Origin: an uncultured bacterium | GTDB lineage: Bacteria > Nitrospirota > Thermodesulfovibrionia > Thermodesulfovibrionales > Thermodesulfovibrionaceae | Direction of reading: 5' to 3' | NCBI GenBank assembly: GCA_937998865.1 | Contig: CALLBR010000029.1 | Span: 1 to 64,000, forward strand | DNA length: 64,000 nucleotides | Part shown: piece by piece, positions 53,728 to 62,438 of the stretch | Position numbering within the stretch: position 1 is the stretch's first letter | How the letters are laid out: every line of letters starts with the position of its first letter | Made by a program: the position numbers and the translations under genes | Notes under the pieces: generated by a model | Database searches by the model: none | What the model saw: only the letters and a program-made list of their open reading frames with translations | What the model was told of the DNA's origin: nothing

Positions 53728-54058
53728 TGACAATCTCTTTTTTAATCCTTGTCACTAACTCCTCTAAAGCTGGAAATACATCAGTTCTAAATCTCCCTGC
53801 TATAAGAACCTTCATTATATCATCACCAATATTAAGAAGTCCTTCATTTATCCACACTTTTACTGAATAAATTCCCTCTCTTTTCATTATTTCATTGACT
53901 AATACTTCAAGCTTTTTTTTGTCATAGGATAATTTGAGAGCTTTAATAGGTATGCCCTTCTTAGATGTTTCTCTCACAATGCCATTATGAATTAAGAACA
54001 TACCTACTGCTTTGCTATTAGGATTTTCTTTTATCTCCCTTATCCATGCCTCAATCAT
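53708..54058 (-). CDS. MoaE-like protein lacking the C-terminal active-site tail
   Basis: A 116-residue protein resembling the large subunit of molybdopterin synthase: AVGMFLIHNGIVRETSKKG, ALKLSYDKKKLEVLVNEI, VKVWINEGLLNIGDDIMKVL and a FPALEELVTRIKKEI region align with MoaE in order. True MoaE continues with a segment containing the catalytic lysine (PxWKKE type). Here the protein stops just before it. It may therefore be inactive, regulatory or a diverged family. The start of the M48 gene overlaps its end by 20 bases. Recognition of MoaE similarity is moderate. Confidence 0.6.
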   Translation of the reverse strand: MIEAWIREIKENPNSKAVGMFLIHNGIVRETSKKGIPIKALKLSYDKKKLEVLVNEIMKREGIYSVKVWINEGLLNIGDDIMKVLIAGRFRTDVFPALEELVTRIKKEIVNEEEIF

Positions 54059-54062
54059 AACC

Positions 54063-54091
54063 TCTATAGTTTAACAAAATTTTATTTCCAA
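54063..54091 (-). promoter_or_regulatory. Promoter of the MoaE-like/M48/bamD operon
   Basis: Minus strand: TTGGAA (54091-54086), a 17-base spacer, TATAGA (54068-54063), then only 4 bases to ATG at 54058. It is back to back with the tRNA-Leu promoter. Confidence 0.35.
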
Positions 54092-54092
54092 C

Positions 54093-54122
54093 TTGAATAT
54101 TTTTTTAAAATTTTTGTATCTT
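54093..54122 (+). promoter_or_regulatory. Promoter of tRNA-Leu (and probably galU)
   Basis: TTGAAT (54093-54098), an 18-base spacer and TATCTT (54117-54122). The tRNA begins 7 bases later. No second promoter is seen before galU. Confidence 0.45.
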
Positions 54123-54129
54123 ATTAATA

Positions 54130-54215
54130 GCCGGAGTGGCGGAACTGGTAGACGCAAGGGACTTAAAATCCCTCGGAGGGCGACCTCCGTACGAGTTCGA
54201 GTCTCGTCTCCGGCA
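54130..54215 (+). tRNA. tRNA-Leu (TAA)
   Basis: Acceptor GCCGGAG pairs with CTCCGGC, discriminator A. Anticodon loop CTTAAAA gives TAA. A long variable arm (CGGAGGGCGACCTCCG) is typical of leucine tRNA. CCA is not encoded. The 3' end lies 21 bases before the galU start codon. Confidence 0.97.
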
Positions 54216-54236
54216 TTATTTTTATTTGGAGGAATG

Positions 54237-55100
54237 ATGATCAAAAAAGCAGTCCTACCAGTTGCTGGATTAGGCACTCGATTTCTTCCAGCCACAAAGG
54301 CATCTCCCAAAGAAATGCTTCCTATCTTGGACAAACCTTTAATACAATATGCTGTAGAGGAGGCTGAAAGAGTTGGTATCAAAGATTTTATATTCATTAC
54401 AGGTAAACATAAGAGAGCAATAGAGGATCATTTTGACAAGGCAGTGGAGCTTGAGGAGAGATTAATTAAAGCTGGTAAACTTGATCTTTTGAAGAAAATA
54501 AACTCTTTTGAACATCTTAATTTTGCCTACATTAGACAAAAAGAGCCAAAGGGACTTGGTGATGCCATTCTTTGTGCTAAATCTTTTATAGCTGATGAGG
54601 CTTTTGCAGTCTTATTAAGTGATGATGTCATAGATCCCAATTTTTCAGTTTTAGAAAAAATGATAGCTCTTTATGAAGAGAAGAAAGCTCCTATAATAGC
54701 TTTAGAAGAAGTGTCACCAGAAGAAGTTTCCAGATATGGAATTGTAGCAGGGAAGAAAATAAGTGATGACTTTTATCTAATAGAAGATATGATTGAAAAA
54801 CCTGACAAATCAAAGGCACCTTCTAATTTAGCCATTATTGGAAGGTATTTACTCACTCCATCTATTTTTAGGTATCTTGAGGGATTAACTCCAGGTAAAG
54901 GTGGAGAAATTCAGTTAACTGATGCCTTAAGAGAGTTACTCAAGGAAACACCTGTTTATGGATATAGAATAAAATGTCGAAGATATGATGCGGGAGAGAA
55001 ATTTGGATATTTAAAAACAATCATTTATTTTGCCCTCTCAGATCCTGATATATCTCATGATTTTCGAAAGTTTTTAAAAGAACAGTTATCCTGTATTTGA
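54237..55100 (+). CDS. galU: UTP--glucose-1-phosphate uridylyltransferase
   Basis: Makes UDP-glucose for polysaccharide synthesis, 287 residues. [64 protein letters not shown] and the region [17 protein letters not shown] are typical. An open frame extends upstream through the tRNA, but the true start is ATG 54237 behind GGAGG (54228-54232). No terminator separates it from tRNA-Leu, so a shared transcript is likely. Confidence 0.96.
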   Translation: MIKKAVLPVAGLGTRFLPATKASPKEMLPILDKPLIQYAVEEAERVGIKDFIFITGKHKRAIEDHFDKAVELEERLIKAGKLDLLKKINSFEHLNFAYIRQKEPKGLGDAILCAKSFIADEAFAVLLSDDVIDPNFSVLEKMIALYEEKKAPIIALEEVSPEEVSRYGIVAGKKISDDFYLIEDMIEKPDKSKAPSNLAIIGRYLLTPSIFRYLEGLTPGKGGEIQLTDALRELLKETPVYGYRIKCRRYDAGEKFGYLKTIIYFALSDPDISHDFRKFLKEQLSCI

Positions 55101-55182
55101 TTTCATAAAACTTTACATAAATAATCAAAAGTTAAAAAAAACTGTTAAAATTAGAAAAATAAATTTTAAGTTGGAGGCACAA

Positions 55183-57603
55183 ATGGAAGAAATAAAACAA
55201 GATCAAGATATAAATAATAGCGAAAATATTAATGGAAAAGAGATTGAAATTCCAAATGAATTACCAGTATTAGCAGTAAGAGACATAGTAATATTTCCCT
55301 ATATGATAATTCCTCTTTTCGTAGGAAGAGATATTTCCGTTAAAGCCGTCGAGCATGCTCTTAATACGAATAGATTAATTCTTCTTCTTACTCAAAAAGA
55401 CTTTAATATAGAAGTTCCTCAACCGTCAGATCTATATGATATTGGTACAGTCTGTATGATCATGCGAATGCTAAGACTTCCTGATGGTAGGCTTAAAATT
55501 TTAGTTCAAGGTATAAGTAAGGCAAGAGCTATAGATTTTTATCAATCAGAGGGATTTTTTGTAGCTAAGATAGAAAAAATACAAGATGAAGTCATTAAGG
55601 AACTATCCATAGAAGATGAGGCTCTCATAAGGACAGTAAAAGAGCAGTTAGAAAAGGTAATATCCTTAGGTAAAAATATACCACCTGATGCCATGGTTAT
55701 CATTGAAAATATAGATGAGCCAGGTCGTTTGGCAGATTTAATTGCTTCAAATTTAGGTTTAAAGAGTGAACAGGCTCAGGAAATTCTTGAAATTACTAAT
55801 CCTAAGGACAGATTAAAAAAGATAAATGAGATCCTTAATAGAGAAATTCAGCTTTTAACAATACAACAAAAAATACAAAAAGATGCCAGAAATGAAATAG
55901 ATAAAACCCAAAGAGAGTATTTTTTAAGAGAACAATTAAAAGCAATTCAGAGAGAACTTGGCGATATAGATGAAAAAGCAGAGGAAATAAATGAGTTTAG
56001 AAAGAAAATAGAAGAAGCGAAGATGCCGGAAAAGGTAAGAGAAGAAGCTGAAAAGCAACTTAAAAGATTGGAAAGAATGCATCCTGAAGCAGCAGAATCA
56101 GCCATAATCCGTACCTATTTGGAGTGGCTTACAGAACTTCCTTGGTCCAGGTCTACTGAGGATAAGCTTGATATCAAATATGCCAAGGAAGTTTTAGATA
56201 AGGAGCATTATAATCTTGAAAAAATTAAAGAAAGAATCTTGGAATATCTTAGTGTAAGAAAGTTAACTCAAAAGATTAAAGGACCTATTTTATGCTTCAT
56301 TGGACCACCTGGTGTTGGTAAGACTTCTTTAGGTCGTTCAATAGCACGAGCATTGGGAAGAGAATTTGTAAGAATTTCTCTTGGTGGAGTTAGAGACGAA
56401 GCCGAAATAAGGGGACATAGAAGAACTTATGTGGGAGCACTACCGGGAAGAATAATTCAAGGAATTAAGCAGGCTGGCACTAATAACCCTGTTTTTATGC
56501 TTGATGAAATAGATAAATTAGGGATGGATTTTAGAGGAGATCCTTCTAGTGCGCTTCTTGAGGTTCTTGATCCAGAACAAAATAATAGTTTTGTTGATCA
56601 CTATCTGGCGGTTCCCTTTGATTTAAGCAAAGTAATGTTTATATGTACAGGTAACATAGCAGACACTATACCATCAGCACTAAGAGATAGAATGGAGATT
56701 ATATATTTGTCTGGTTACACTGAGGAAGAGAAACTTCAGATTGCGAAAAGATATCTTGTCCCCAAACAGATAGAAGAACATGGATTAAGTCCTTCCATGC
56801 TAAAAATAAGCGATGATGCTATTAGGTATATTATCACCCATTATACAAGAGAGGCAGGAGTTAGAAATCTTGAGAGGGAGATAGCAAACTTATGCAGAAA
56901 AATTGCCAAAAATATTGCCGAAGGAAAAAATAAAAAATTCCTGATTATTCCCAAGAATGTTTCAAAGTTCTTAGGAGCCCCTAAATATTTGCCAGAAGAG
57001 GAACTTAAAAAGGAAGAAATAGGTGTTGCCACAGGCCTTGCTTGGACAGAGTCTGGTGGTGATGTAATATATATTGAAGCTACTACTATGAAGGGAAAGG
57101 GTAATCTAATCCTCACAGGTCAACTTGGTGAAGTTATGAAAGAGTCTGCTCAAGCAGCATTAAGCTATGTAAAATCAAAGGCAAAAGAATTAAACATAGA
57201 CGAAAAACTTTTCAGTACAACGGATCTTCATATACATGTACCTGCAGGAGCTATACCAAAGGACGGTCCCTCTGCAGGAATTACTATGGCCTGTGCAATT
57301 GCTTCTGTTTTTACTGATAGACCTCTTAGAAAAGATGTTGCCATGACTGGTGAGATTACCTTAAGAGGTAGAGTGCTTCCCATTGGAGGATTAAAAGAAA
57401 AGGTTCTTGCTGCAAAAAGGTTGGGAATTAAAACAGTTATTATTCCAAAGAGAAATAAAAAAGATCTTGAAGAATTGCCTAATTATGTAAAGGAAGGAAT
57501 TAGATTTATTATCGTAGAGTCTATGGATGAAGTTTTAAAAAATGTATTTGCTGATTTAAAATCAAAATCACTTAGGAGAAGAAAAGAGGAAGAATTAGCC
57601 TAA
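55183..57603 (+). CDS. lon: ATP-dependent Lon protease
   Basis: Quality-control protease of 806 residues in the cytosol. The LON substrate-binding domain begins [20 protein letters not shown] (to about 215), followed by a coiled coil. The AAA domain has Walker [13 protein letters not shown] and Walker [13 protein letters not shown]. The protease domain (about 605-790) has the catalytic Ser in [12 protein letters not shown] and Lys in [16 protein letters not shown] at 55171 is in frame but is part of the TTGGAGG ribosome site, so ATG 55183 is the start. It is followed by thiL 6 bases on. Confidence 0.98.
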   Translation: MEEIKQDQDINNSENINGKEIEIPNELPVLAVRDIVIFPYMIIPLFVGRDISVKAVEHALNTNRLILLLTQKDFNIEVPQPSDLYDIGTVCMIMRMLRLPDGRLKILVQGISKARAIDFYQSEGFFVAKIEKIQDEVIKELSIEDEALIRTVKEQLEKVISLGKNIPPDAMVIIENIDEPGRLADLIASNLGLKSEQAQEILEITNPKDRLKKINEILNREIQLLTIQQKIQKDARNEIDKTQREYFLREQLKAIQRELGDIDEKAEEINEFRKKIEEAKMPEKVREEAEKQLKRLERMHPEAAESAIIRTYLEWLTELPWSRSTEDKLDIKYAKEVLDKEHYNLEKIKERILEYLSVRKLTQKIKGPILCFIGPPGVGKTSLGRSIARALGREFVRISLGGVRDEAEIRGHRRTYVGALPGRIIQGIKQAGTNNPVFMLDEIDKLGMDFRGDPSSALLEVLDPEQNNSFVDHYLAVPFDLSKVMFICTGNIADTIPSALRDRMEIIYLSGYTEEEKLQIAKRYLVPKQIEEHGLSPSMLKISDDAIRYIITHYTREAGVRNLEREIANLCRKIAKNIAEGKNKKFLIIPKNVSKFLGAPKYLPEEELKKEEIGVATGLAWTESGGDVIYIEATTMKGKGNLILTGQLGEVMKESAQAALSYVKSKAKELNIDEKLFSTTDLHIHVPAGAIPKDGPSAGITMACAIASVFTDRPLRKDVAMTGEITLRGRVLPIGGLKEKVLAAKRLGIKTVIIPKRNKKDLEELPNYVKEGIRFIIVESMDEVLKNVFADLKSKSLRRRKEEELA

Positions 57604-57609
57604 TAACTC

Positions 57610-58602
57610 ATGAAAAAAAATGAAATTGAAATTATAGAGGAAATTAGGAAAAGATTTTCATTTCCAAAAAATTTAGGGACCGGTATAGGTGATGATTCGG
57701 CTTTTTTCAGATTAGAAAAACCCGCTCTTTTGACAGCTGATCTAATGATTGAAGATGTTCATTTTGATCTAAGTTACTTTTCTTTTTATCACCTGGGGTT
57801 TAAAATAGTCTCTGTCAATGTAAGTGACATATATGCAATGGGTGGAAAGTTTTTGGCATTTCTACTTTCACTGGGATTACCCCAGAGTATCTCAGAAGAA
57901 CAATTAAATGATTTATTTGATGGCATACAGGAGGCTTTAGAACATTATAAGGGACATCTGATTGGAGGAGATATTTCTAAAAGTGAAAAAGTCATTCTTT
58001 CTGGTTTTGCTATTGGTGAATGTGATAAACCCATTCTAAGAATAGGTGCTGAGCCAGGAGACAAAATTTTTATTACAGCACCAACAGGATTGTCTTCAGC
58101 AGGGCTTAGCCTTTTAAGGGGTTTTACTGAGGAAGAAAAAAGGCAAATAAAAGAGACTAAAGACTTATCAAAATTAAATCACTTAGATGAAAAGTTTGGC
58201 TTTTCAGTGAGAAAGTTAATTCAGAGGCATCTAATGCCCCAGGCTCGGAATCCTCATAGATTTAAAAGAATTGCAAAAGCCATGATAGATATAAGCGACG
58301 GTTTATTAATTGATTTATATCGACTTTGCAAAGAAAATGCTTTGGGCGCTGAAATATATTTAGCAAGATTACCTATCTTGTCAGCAGTAGTAAAAGCTGC
58401 AGAATATACTAACACTGATCCACTGAAATTTATTCTATCTGGCGGCGAGGACTATGAGCTATTAGTAATTTCCAAAGATGAAAGAGCAGAAGATTTAGGG
58501 CTTATTCCAATTGGAAGAATAATTAAGGAAGAAGGAATATATTTAAATGATCCAGGAAAGGGAATAATTCCTTTAAAGCCGGAAGGGTGGCAGCACTTCT
58601 AA
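57610..58602 (+). CDS. thiL: Thiamine-monophosphate kinase
   Basis: Phosphorylates thiamine monophosphate to the active diphosphate, 330 residues, AIR-synthase-like fold. LGTGIGDDSAFFRL, LTADLMIEDVHFDL, NVSDIYAMGGKF, IGGDISKS, MIDISDGLLIDLYRL and LSGGEDYELLVIS mark the Mg-ATP and substrate sites. It lies between lon and rimO, with no other thi gene and no TPP riboswitch seen. Confidence 0.96.
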   Translation: MKKNEIEIIEEIRKRFSFPKNLGTGIGDDSAFFRLEKPALLTADLMIEDVHFDLSYFSFYHLGFKIVSVNVSDIYAMGGKFLAFLLSLGLPQSISEEQLNDLFDGIQEALEHYKGHLIGGDISKSEKVILSGFAIGECDKPILRIGAEPGDKIFITAPTGLSSAGLSLLRGFTEEEKRQIKETKDLSKLNHLDEKFGFSVRKLIQRHLMPQARNPHRFKRIAKAMIDISDGLLIDLYRLCKENALGAEIYLARLPILSAVVKAAEYTNTDPLKFILSGGEDYELLVISKDERAEDLGLIPIGRIIKEEGIYLNDPGKGIIPLKPEGWQHF

Positions 58603-58604
58603 TT

Positions 58605-59882
58605 ATGAGAAACTTTACGCTTATAACCTTAGGATGTCCTAAAAATATTGTTGATTCAAGAAATTTAATAGATTCTCTAATTAAAGAGGGCTTTATATAT
58701 GTGGAAGATTTTAAAAAAGCTGATTTTATTTTAATAAATACCTGCTGTTTTATTGAAGATGCAAAAGAGGAGTCCATAGAAGAAATTTTAACAGCAGCCA
58801 AGTTTAAATCTGACAGAATTCTTATAGTTTTTGGATGCCTTTCAAAAAGATACGGTCAAGAATTAAAAAGAGAAATACCTGAGATTGATGTTCTTTTTGG
58901 AATTGATGAAGAGAGTAAGATTCTGGAATATATGCAAAGATTTAAAAATGGCGTATGGGAAAATACTAAAAATCATGAATACACAGAGGAACCTCCCAGT
59001 TACAGATATATCAAAATAGCGGAAGGTTGCAGTAGAAAATGCACTTTTTGTGTAATTCCAGATATTAGAGGAAAATTCAGAAGCATCAAACCAGAAATTA
59101 TATTAAAGGAGGTAGAAGGTTTTATAAAATCTGGGATTAAAGAAATAATCTTAGTGGCACAAGACATAACTCAATACGGAAAAGATCTTAAAGGATATAC
59201 TTTAAAAGAACTTCTTAAAGATCTATGTCAAATTAGTGGAGACTTTTGGCTTCGACTCCTTTATCTCTATCCAACTGATGTGGATGGAAAACTTCTGCAA
59301 GTCATAAAAGATAACGATAAAATAGTAAAATATCTTGACATACCCTTACAACATTCTGAAGACAGAATTCTCAGACTCATGGGAAGGAGAGGTTCAAGGA
59401 AGGAATATCTAAGAAAAATAAGAGAAATAAAGGAAGCTATACCTGAAGTGGCATTGAGAAGCTCCTTTATCGTTGGTTTTCCAACAGAGACAGAGGATGA
59501 ATTTCATGGACTTCTTGATTTCATAGAGGAAGTTCAATTCAATCATGTGGGAGCTTTTAAATACTCAAGACAAGAAGATACTATAGCTTACCATCTAAAA
59601 GGTCAAATACCAGAAAAGATTAAAGAAAGAAGATATTTTGACATCATGTCACGGCAAGCCTTGATCTCTCTTGAAAAAAATAGAAATCTTGTGGGGAGGA
59701 AATTTGATGCCTTAATAGATTATGTAGAGCCAGATATAGCTTTAGGTAGGCTCTATTGCCATGCACCAGAAATAGATGGTGTAGTAATGATAGAAAATGC
59801 TCTAAATTTAAAAGCAGGAGATAAGGTTAAAGTTCTTATCACCGAAGCTTATGATTATGATGTTAAAGGGGTTCTGGTTTAG
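58605..59882 (+). CDS. rimO: Ribosomal protein S12 methylthiotransferase
   Basis: Radical SAM enzyme of 425 residues that methylthiolates an aspartate of S12. The N-terminal auxiliary cluster domain has TLGCPKNIVDS, LINTCCFIEDAKEES and VFGCLSKRYG. The radical SAM motif is CSRKCTFCVIPDIRG. A C-terminal TRAM domain binds the substrate. LGCPKN..VDS and the FIEDA..ES spacing favour RimO over MiaB. A GTG at 58587 is an alternative start, but ATG 58605 gives the family-standard N-terminus. The stop overlaps the next start. Confidence 0.95.
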   Translation: MRNFTLITLGCPKNIVDSRNLIDSLIKEGFIYVEDFKKADFILINTCCFIEDAKEESIEEILTAAKFKSDRILIVFGCLSKRYGQELKREIPEIDVLFGIDEESKILEYMQRFKNGVWENTKNHEYTEEPPSYRYIKIAEGCSRKCTFCVIPDIRGKFRSIKPEIILKEVEGFIKSGIKEIILVAQDITQYGKDLKGYTLKELLKDLCQISGDFWLRLLYLYPTDVDGKLLQVIKDNDKIVKYLDIPLQHSEDRILRLMGRRGSRKEYLRKIREIKEAIPEVALRSSFIVGFPTETEDEFHGLLDFIEEVQFNHVGAFKYSRQEDTIAYHLKGQIPEKIKERRYFDIMSRQALISLEKNRNLVGRKFDALIDYVEPDIALGRLYCHAPEIDGVVMIENALNLKAGDKVKVLITEAYDYDVKGVLV

Positions 59883-60709
59883 TGAAAAGATATTTGATTC
59901 CCTTTATTTTATTTTTAACTACAATTTTTACAACACTTTTTGCAGGAGCTTTGCAGCAAGGAATAGATCTTTTTAAAGAACCTATTAGATTTTGGGAAGG
60001 TTATCCCTTTTCTTTAAGTATAATGACAATTCTACTTGGTCATGAGATGGGACATTACTATGCTTCAAAAATACATAAAACTAAGGCAACTTTACCCTAT
60101 TTTATTCCAGCACCTTCAATAATTGGAACCTTTGGAGCTTTTATAAAAATGAAATCTCCTATTCTCACAAGAAAAGCCCTTATAGACATAGGAGCAACAG
60201 GACCTCTTGTTGGTTTTGTCCTCTCTATCATTGCTTCTATCATAGGATTAAAGATGTCAAAAGTTATACCAACCACAGGTCAAGAAGAATTTTTTACCTT
60301 AGGAGATTCAATTTTATTTTTTTTACTCATTAAGCTTACTATTGGAGATGTTCCTGCAGGATATGATGTTCTTCTTCACTCTGTTGCCTTTGCAGGCTGG
60401 ATTGGATTATTCGTTACTTCCATGAATTTAATACCAATCGGTCAACTTGACGGAGGTCATATTTCTTATGCTTTATTTGGGAGATGGCATTTTTATATAT
60501 CAAGAATTTGCCTCTTAATTATAGCTGTTACAGGAATTTTATATTGGTATGGATGGCTTGTCTGGGGATTATTACTCCTTTTTCTTGGAATAGATCATCC
60601 ACCTATTTTGATTTGGGAGAGCAGTTTGTCAAAGAGTAGAAAAATTATTGGAATTTTATCTTTCATTATTTTTATTCTAACTTTCACCCCCATGCCTTTT
60701 AAATTCTGA
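59882..60709 (+). CDS. Site-2-type membrane protease (peptidase M50, EGY1-like)
   Basis: Intramembrane zinc metalloprotease of 275 residues with about seven transmembrane helices. The zinc motif LLGHEMGHYYASK is near residue 53. ALIDIGATGPLVGFVLS is the GxxxN/P-type element, and the second zinc ligand is in LIPIGQLDGGHISYALFG. There is no PDZ domain, unlike RseP. The conserved pattern matches the EGY1/archaeal-like branch. The start is GTG, overlapping the rimO stop. The substrate is unknown. Confidence 0.9.
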   Translation: MKRYLIPFILFLTTIFTTLFAGALQQGIDLFKEPIRFWEGYPFSLSIMTILLGHEMGHYYASKIHKTKATLPYFIPAPSIIGTFGAFIKMKSPILTRKALIDIGATGPLVGFVLSIIASIIGLKMSKVIPTTGQEEFFTLGDSILFFLLIKLTIGDVPAGYDVLLHSVAFAGWIGLFVTSMNLIPIGQLDGGHISYALFGRWHFYISRICLLIIAVTGILYWYGWLVWGLLLLFLGIDHPPILIWESSLSKSRKIIGILSFIIFILTFTPMPFKF

Positions 60710-60774
60710 TTTAGTGAAGCTCTAAAAAACAATGAGCCTTTAAGTTTGAATATTTAAATTGTCAATCAATAAGC

Positions 60775-60804
60775 TTGACTAATCTTTAACAAATCCTTTA
60801 TTAT
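60775..60804 (+). promoter_or_regulatory. Promoter of tRNA-Pro
   Basis: TTGACT (60775-60780), an 18-base spacer and TATTAT (60799-60804). The tRNA begins 8 bases after the -10 box. Confidence 0.6.
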
Positions 60805-60812
60805 CAAACAAT

Positions 60813-60887
60813 CGGGGCGTAGCGCAGCCTGGTTAGCGCACTCGCTTGGGGTGCGAGTGGTCGGCCGTTCAAATCGGCTCGCCCCGA
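60813..60887 (+). tRNA. tRNA-Pro (GGG)
   Basis: Acceptor CGGGGCG pairs with CGCCCCG, discriminator A. Anticodon stem CTCGC/GCGAG with loop TTGGGGT gives GGG. D arm with GCGC and T arm GGCCGTTCAAATCGGCT are present. CCA is not encoded. A short T-run follows. Confidence 0.97.
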
Positions 60888-60916
60888 TTTTTAATTTTCC
60901 TTTTCAAAAGGTATAA

Positions 60917-60945
60917 TTGACTAAAAAGATCCAAGGGGGTATAAT
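60917..60945 (+). promoter_or_regulatory. Strong promoter of lysS, predicted near-leaderless
   Basis: TTGACT (60917-60922), an ideal 17-base spacer and consensus TATAAT (60940-60945). ATG begins 8 bases after the -10 box. The only purine-rich ribosome-site-like tract, AAGGGGG (60933-60939), is inside the promoter spacer and would not be transcribed. Confidence 0.7.
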
Positions 60946-60953
60946 TTATTTTT

Positions 60954-62438
60954 ATGCAGGAAACACCATTAGCAGAACTAATACAACAAAGATTAAAAAA
61001 ATTAGAAAATTTAAAAAATTTAGGAGTAGATCCTTACAGTGGTATCTTCACTCCTTCACTTAAAACTTCAGATATTTTTTCTCAATATGCTGATTTAGAT
61101 AAAGAGGCCTTAGAGGAAAAAGACATTAATGCTTCTGTAGCTGGAAGAATTATTCTTTTGAGGGACTTTGGCAAAGCAGCCTTTGCTCATTTGCAGGATT
61201 CAAAAGGCAAGATACAGATATATTTTAGAAAAGACCTCTTGGCTGATAAATTTCAATTAGTCAAGTATATTGATATAGGTGACATAATAGGAGTGGAAGG
61301 AAGACTTTTTAGAACTAAAACTAATGAGCTAACCATAGAGGTAAAAGATTTCACTTTTTTAAGTAAATCCCTCAGGCCTTTACCTGAAAAATGGCATGGT
61401 TTAAAGGATGTGGAGGCAAGATACAGGCAGAGGTATGTGGATCTTATTGTAAATCCTTCTGTAAAAGAAACCTTCATAAAAAGGCAACAAATAATAAAAT
61501 ATCTAAGAGAATTTCTCGAAAATGAAGGTTTTCTTGAGGTAGAAACTCCTATGATGCATACGATAGCGGGTGGAGCAAGGGCTAAACCCTTTAAAACTTA
61601 TCATGAGGCTCTGGATATGGAACTTTACCTAAGGATTGCTCCAGAACTATATTTAAAGAGACTTCTTGTGGGAGGTTTTGAAAGGGTTTTTGAAATTGGG
61701 AAAAACTTTAGAAATGAGGGAATCTCCACAAAACATAATCCAGAATTTACCATGATAGAATTCTATGTTGCCTATAAAGATTATCTATGGCTTATGGAAT
61801 TTACAGAAAAACTGTTAAGTTACATTGTTGAAAAGGTTTGTGGAAACCTTAGAGTAAAATTTGGCGAATACACTATTGATTTTACACCACCCTATAGGAG
61901 ACTGACACTTTACGACGCTCTCAGAGAAAAAAATGTACCAGCAGATGTTTTTGGAGATGCTGAAGCAGCAACTAAATGGGCATTAAAAAAGGGAATAGAT
62001 ATTCCTAAGGGAGCCACTTTATCTAAGGTATTGGATGAGATTTTTAAAGAGATTGTGGAACCAGAACTTATTCAGCCTACCTTCATAATTGATTATCCTG
62101 TTGAGCTTTCTCCTTTAGCAAAGAGGAAAAAGGAGCAGCCAGAGCTTGTGGAACGTTTTGAATTATTTATTGCTGGAAGAGAGATTGCCAATGCCTTTTC
62201 AGAGCTTAATGATCCAATTGATCAGAGGGATAGATTTCTGAAGCAAGTGCAAGAGAGACTTCAAGGTGATGAAGAAGCTCCAGAGATGGATGAAGACTTC
62301 ATCAAAGCCTTAGAAGTAGGGATGCCTCCAGCGGCAGGAGAGGGCATTGGAATAGACAGATTGGTTATGCTACTTACGGATAATCAATCAATTAGAGATG
62401 TTATTCTTTTCCCCCTCTTAAGACCTGAGCCTAAATGA
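60954..62438 (+). CDS. lysS: Lysyl-tRNA synthetase, class II
   Basis: Charges tRNA-Lys, 494 residues. An OB-fold anticodon-binding domain (about 55-150, VAGRIILLRDFGKAAFAHLQD) is followed by the class II catalytic core. Motif 2 is FRNEGISTKHNPEFTMIEFY, the aspartate-rich strand is ANAFSELNDPIDQRDRF, and motif 3 is GEGIGIDRLVMLLT. The length matches bacterial LysRS. The start codon follows a strong promoter by 8 bases. It overlaps the lol permease gene by 4 bases, linking translation and lipoprotein export genes. Confidence 0.98.
   Translation: MQETPLAELIQQRLKKLENLKNLGVDPYSGIFTPSLKTSDIFSQYADLDKEALEEKDINASVAGRIILLRDFGKAAFAHLQDSKGKIQIYFRKDLLADKFQLVKYIDIGDIIGVEGRLFRTKTNELTIEVKDFTFLSKSLRPLPEKWHGLKDVEARYRQRYVDLIVNPSVKETFIKRQQIIKYLREFLENEGFLEVETPMMHTIAGGARAKPFKTYHEALDMELYLRIAPELYLKRLLVGGFERVFEIGKNFRNEGISTKHNPEFTMIEFYVAYKDYLWLMEFTEKLLSYIVEKVCGNLRVKFGEYTIDFTPPYRRLTLYDALREKNVPADVFGDAEAATKWALKKGIDIPKGATLSKVLDEIFKEIVEPELIQPTFIIDYPVELSPLAKRKKEQPELVERFELFIAGREIANAFSELNDPIDQRDRFLKQVQERLQGDEEAPEMDEDFIKALEVGMPPAAGEGIGIDRLVMLLTDNQSIRDVILFPLLRPEPK

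Noticed and set aside
54093-54236. N-terminal extension of galU reading through the tRNA-Leu gene
   Set aside because: The frame is open by chance through the tRNA. GGAGG at 54228-54232 and the family N-terminus place the start at 54237.
55171-55182. TTG start for lon, four residues upstream
   Set aside because: The TTG is part of the TTGGAGG ribosome site serving ATG 55183.
60933-60939. AAGGGGG as the ribosome site of lysS
   Set aside because: It is 14 bases from ATG and lies inside the promoter spacer, so it should not be transcribed.
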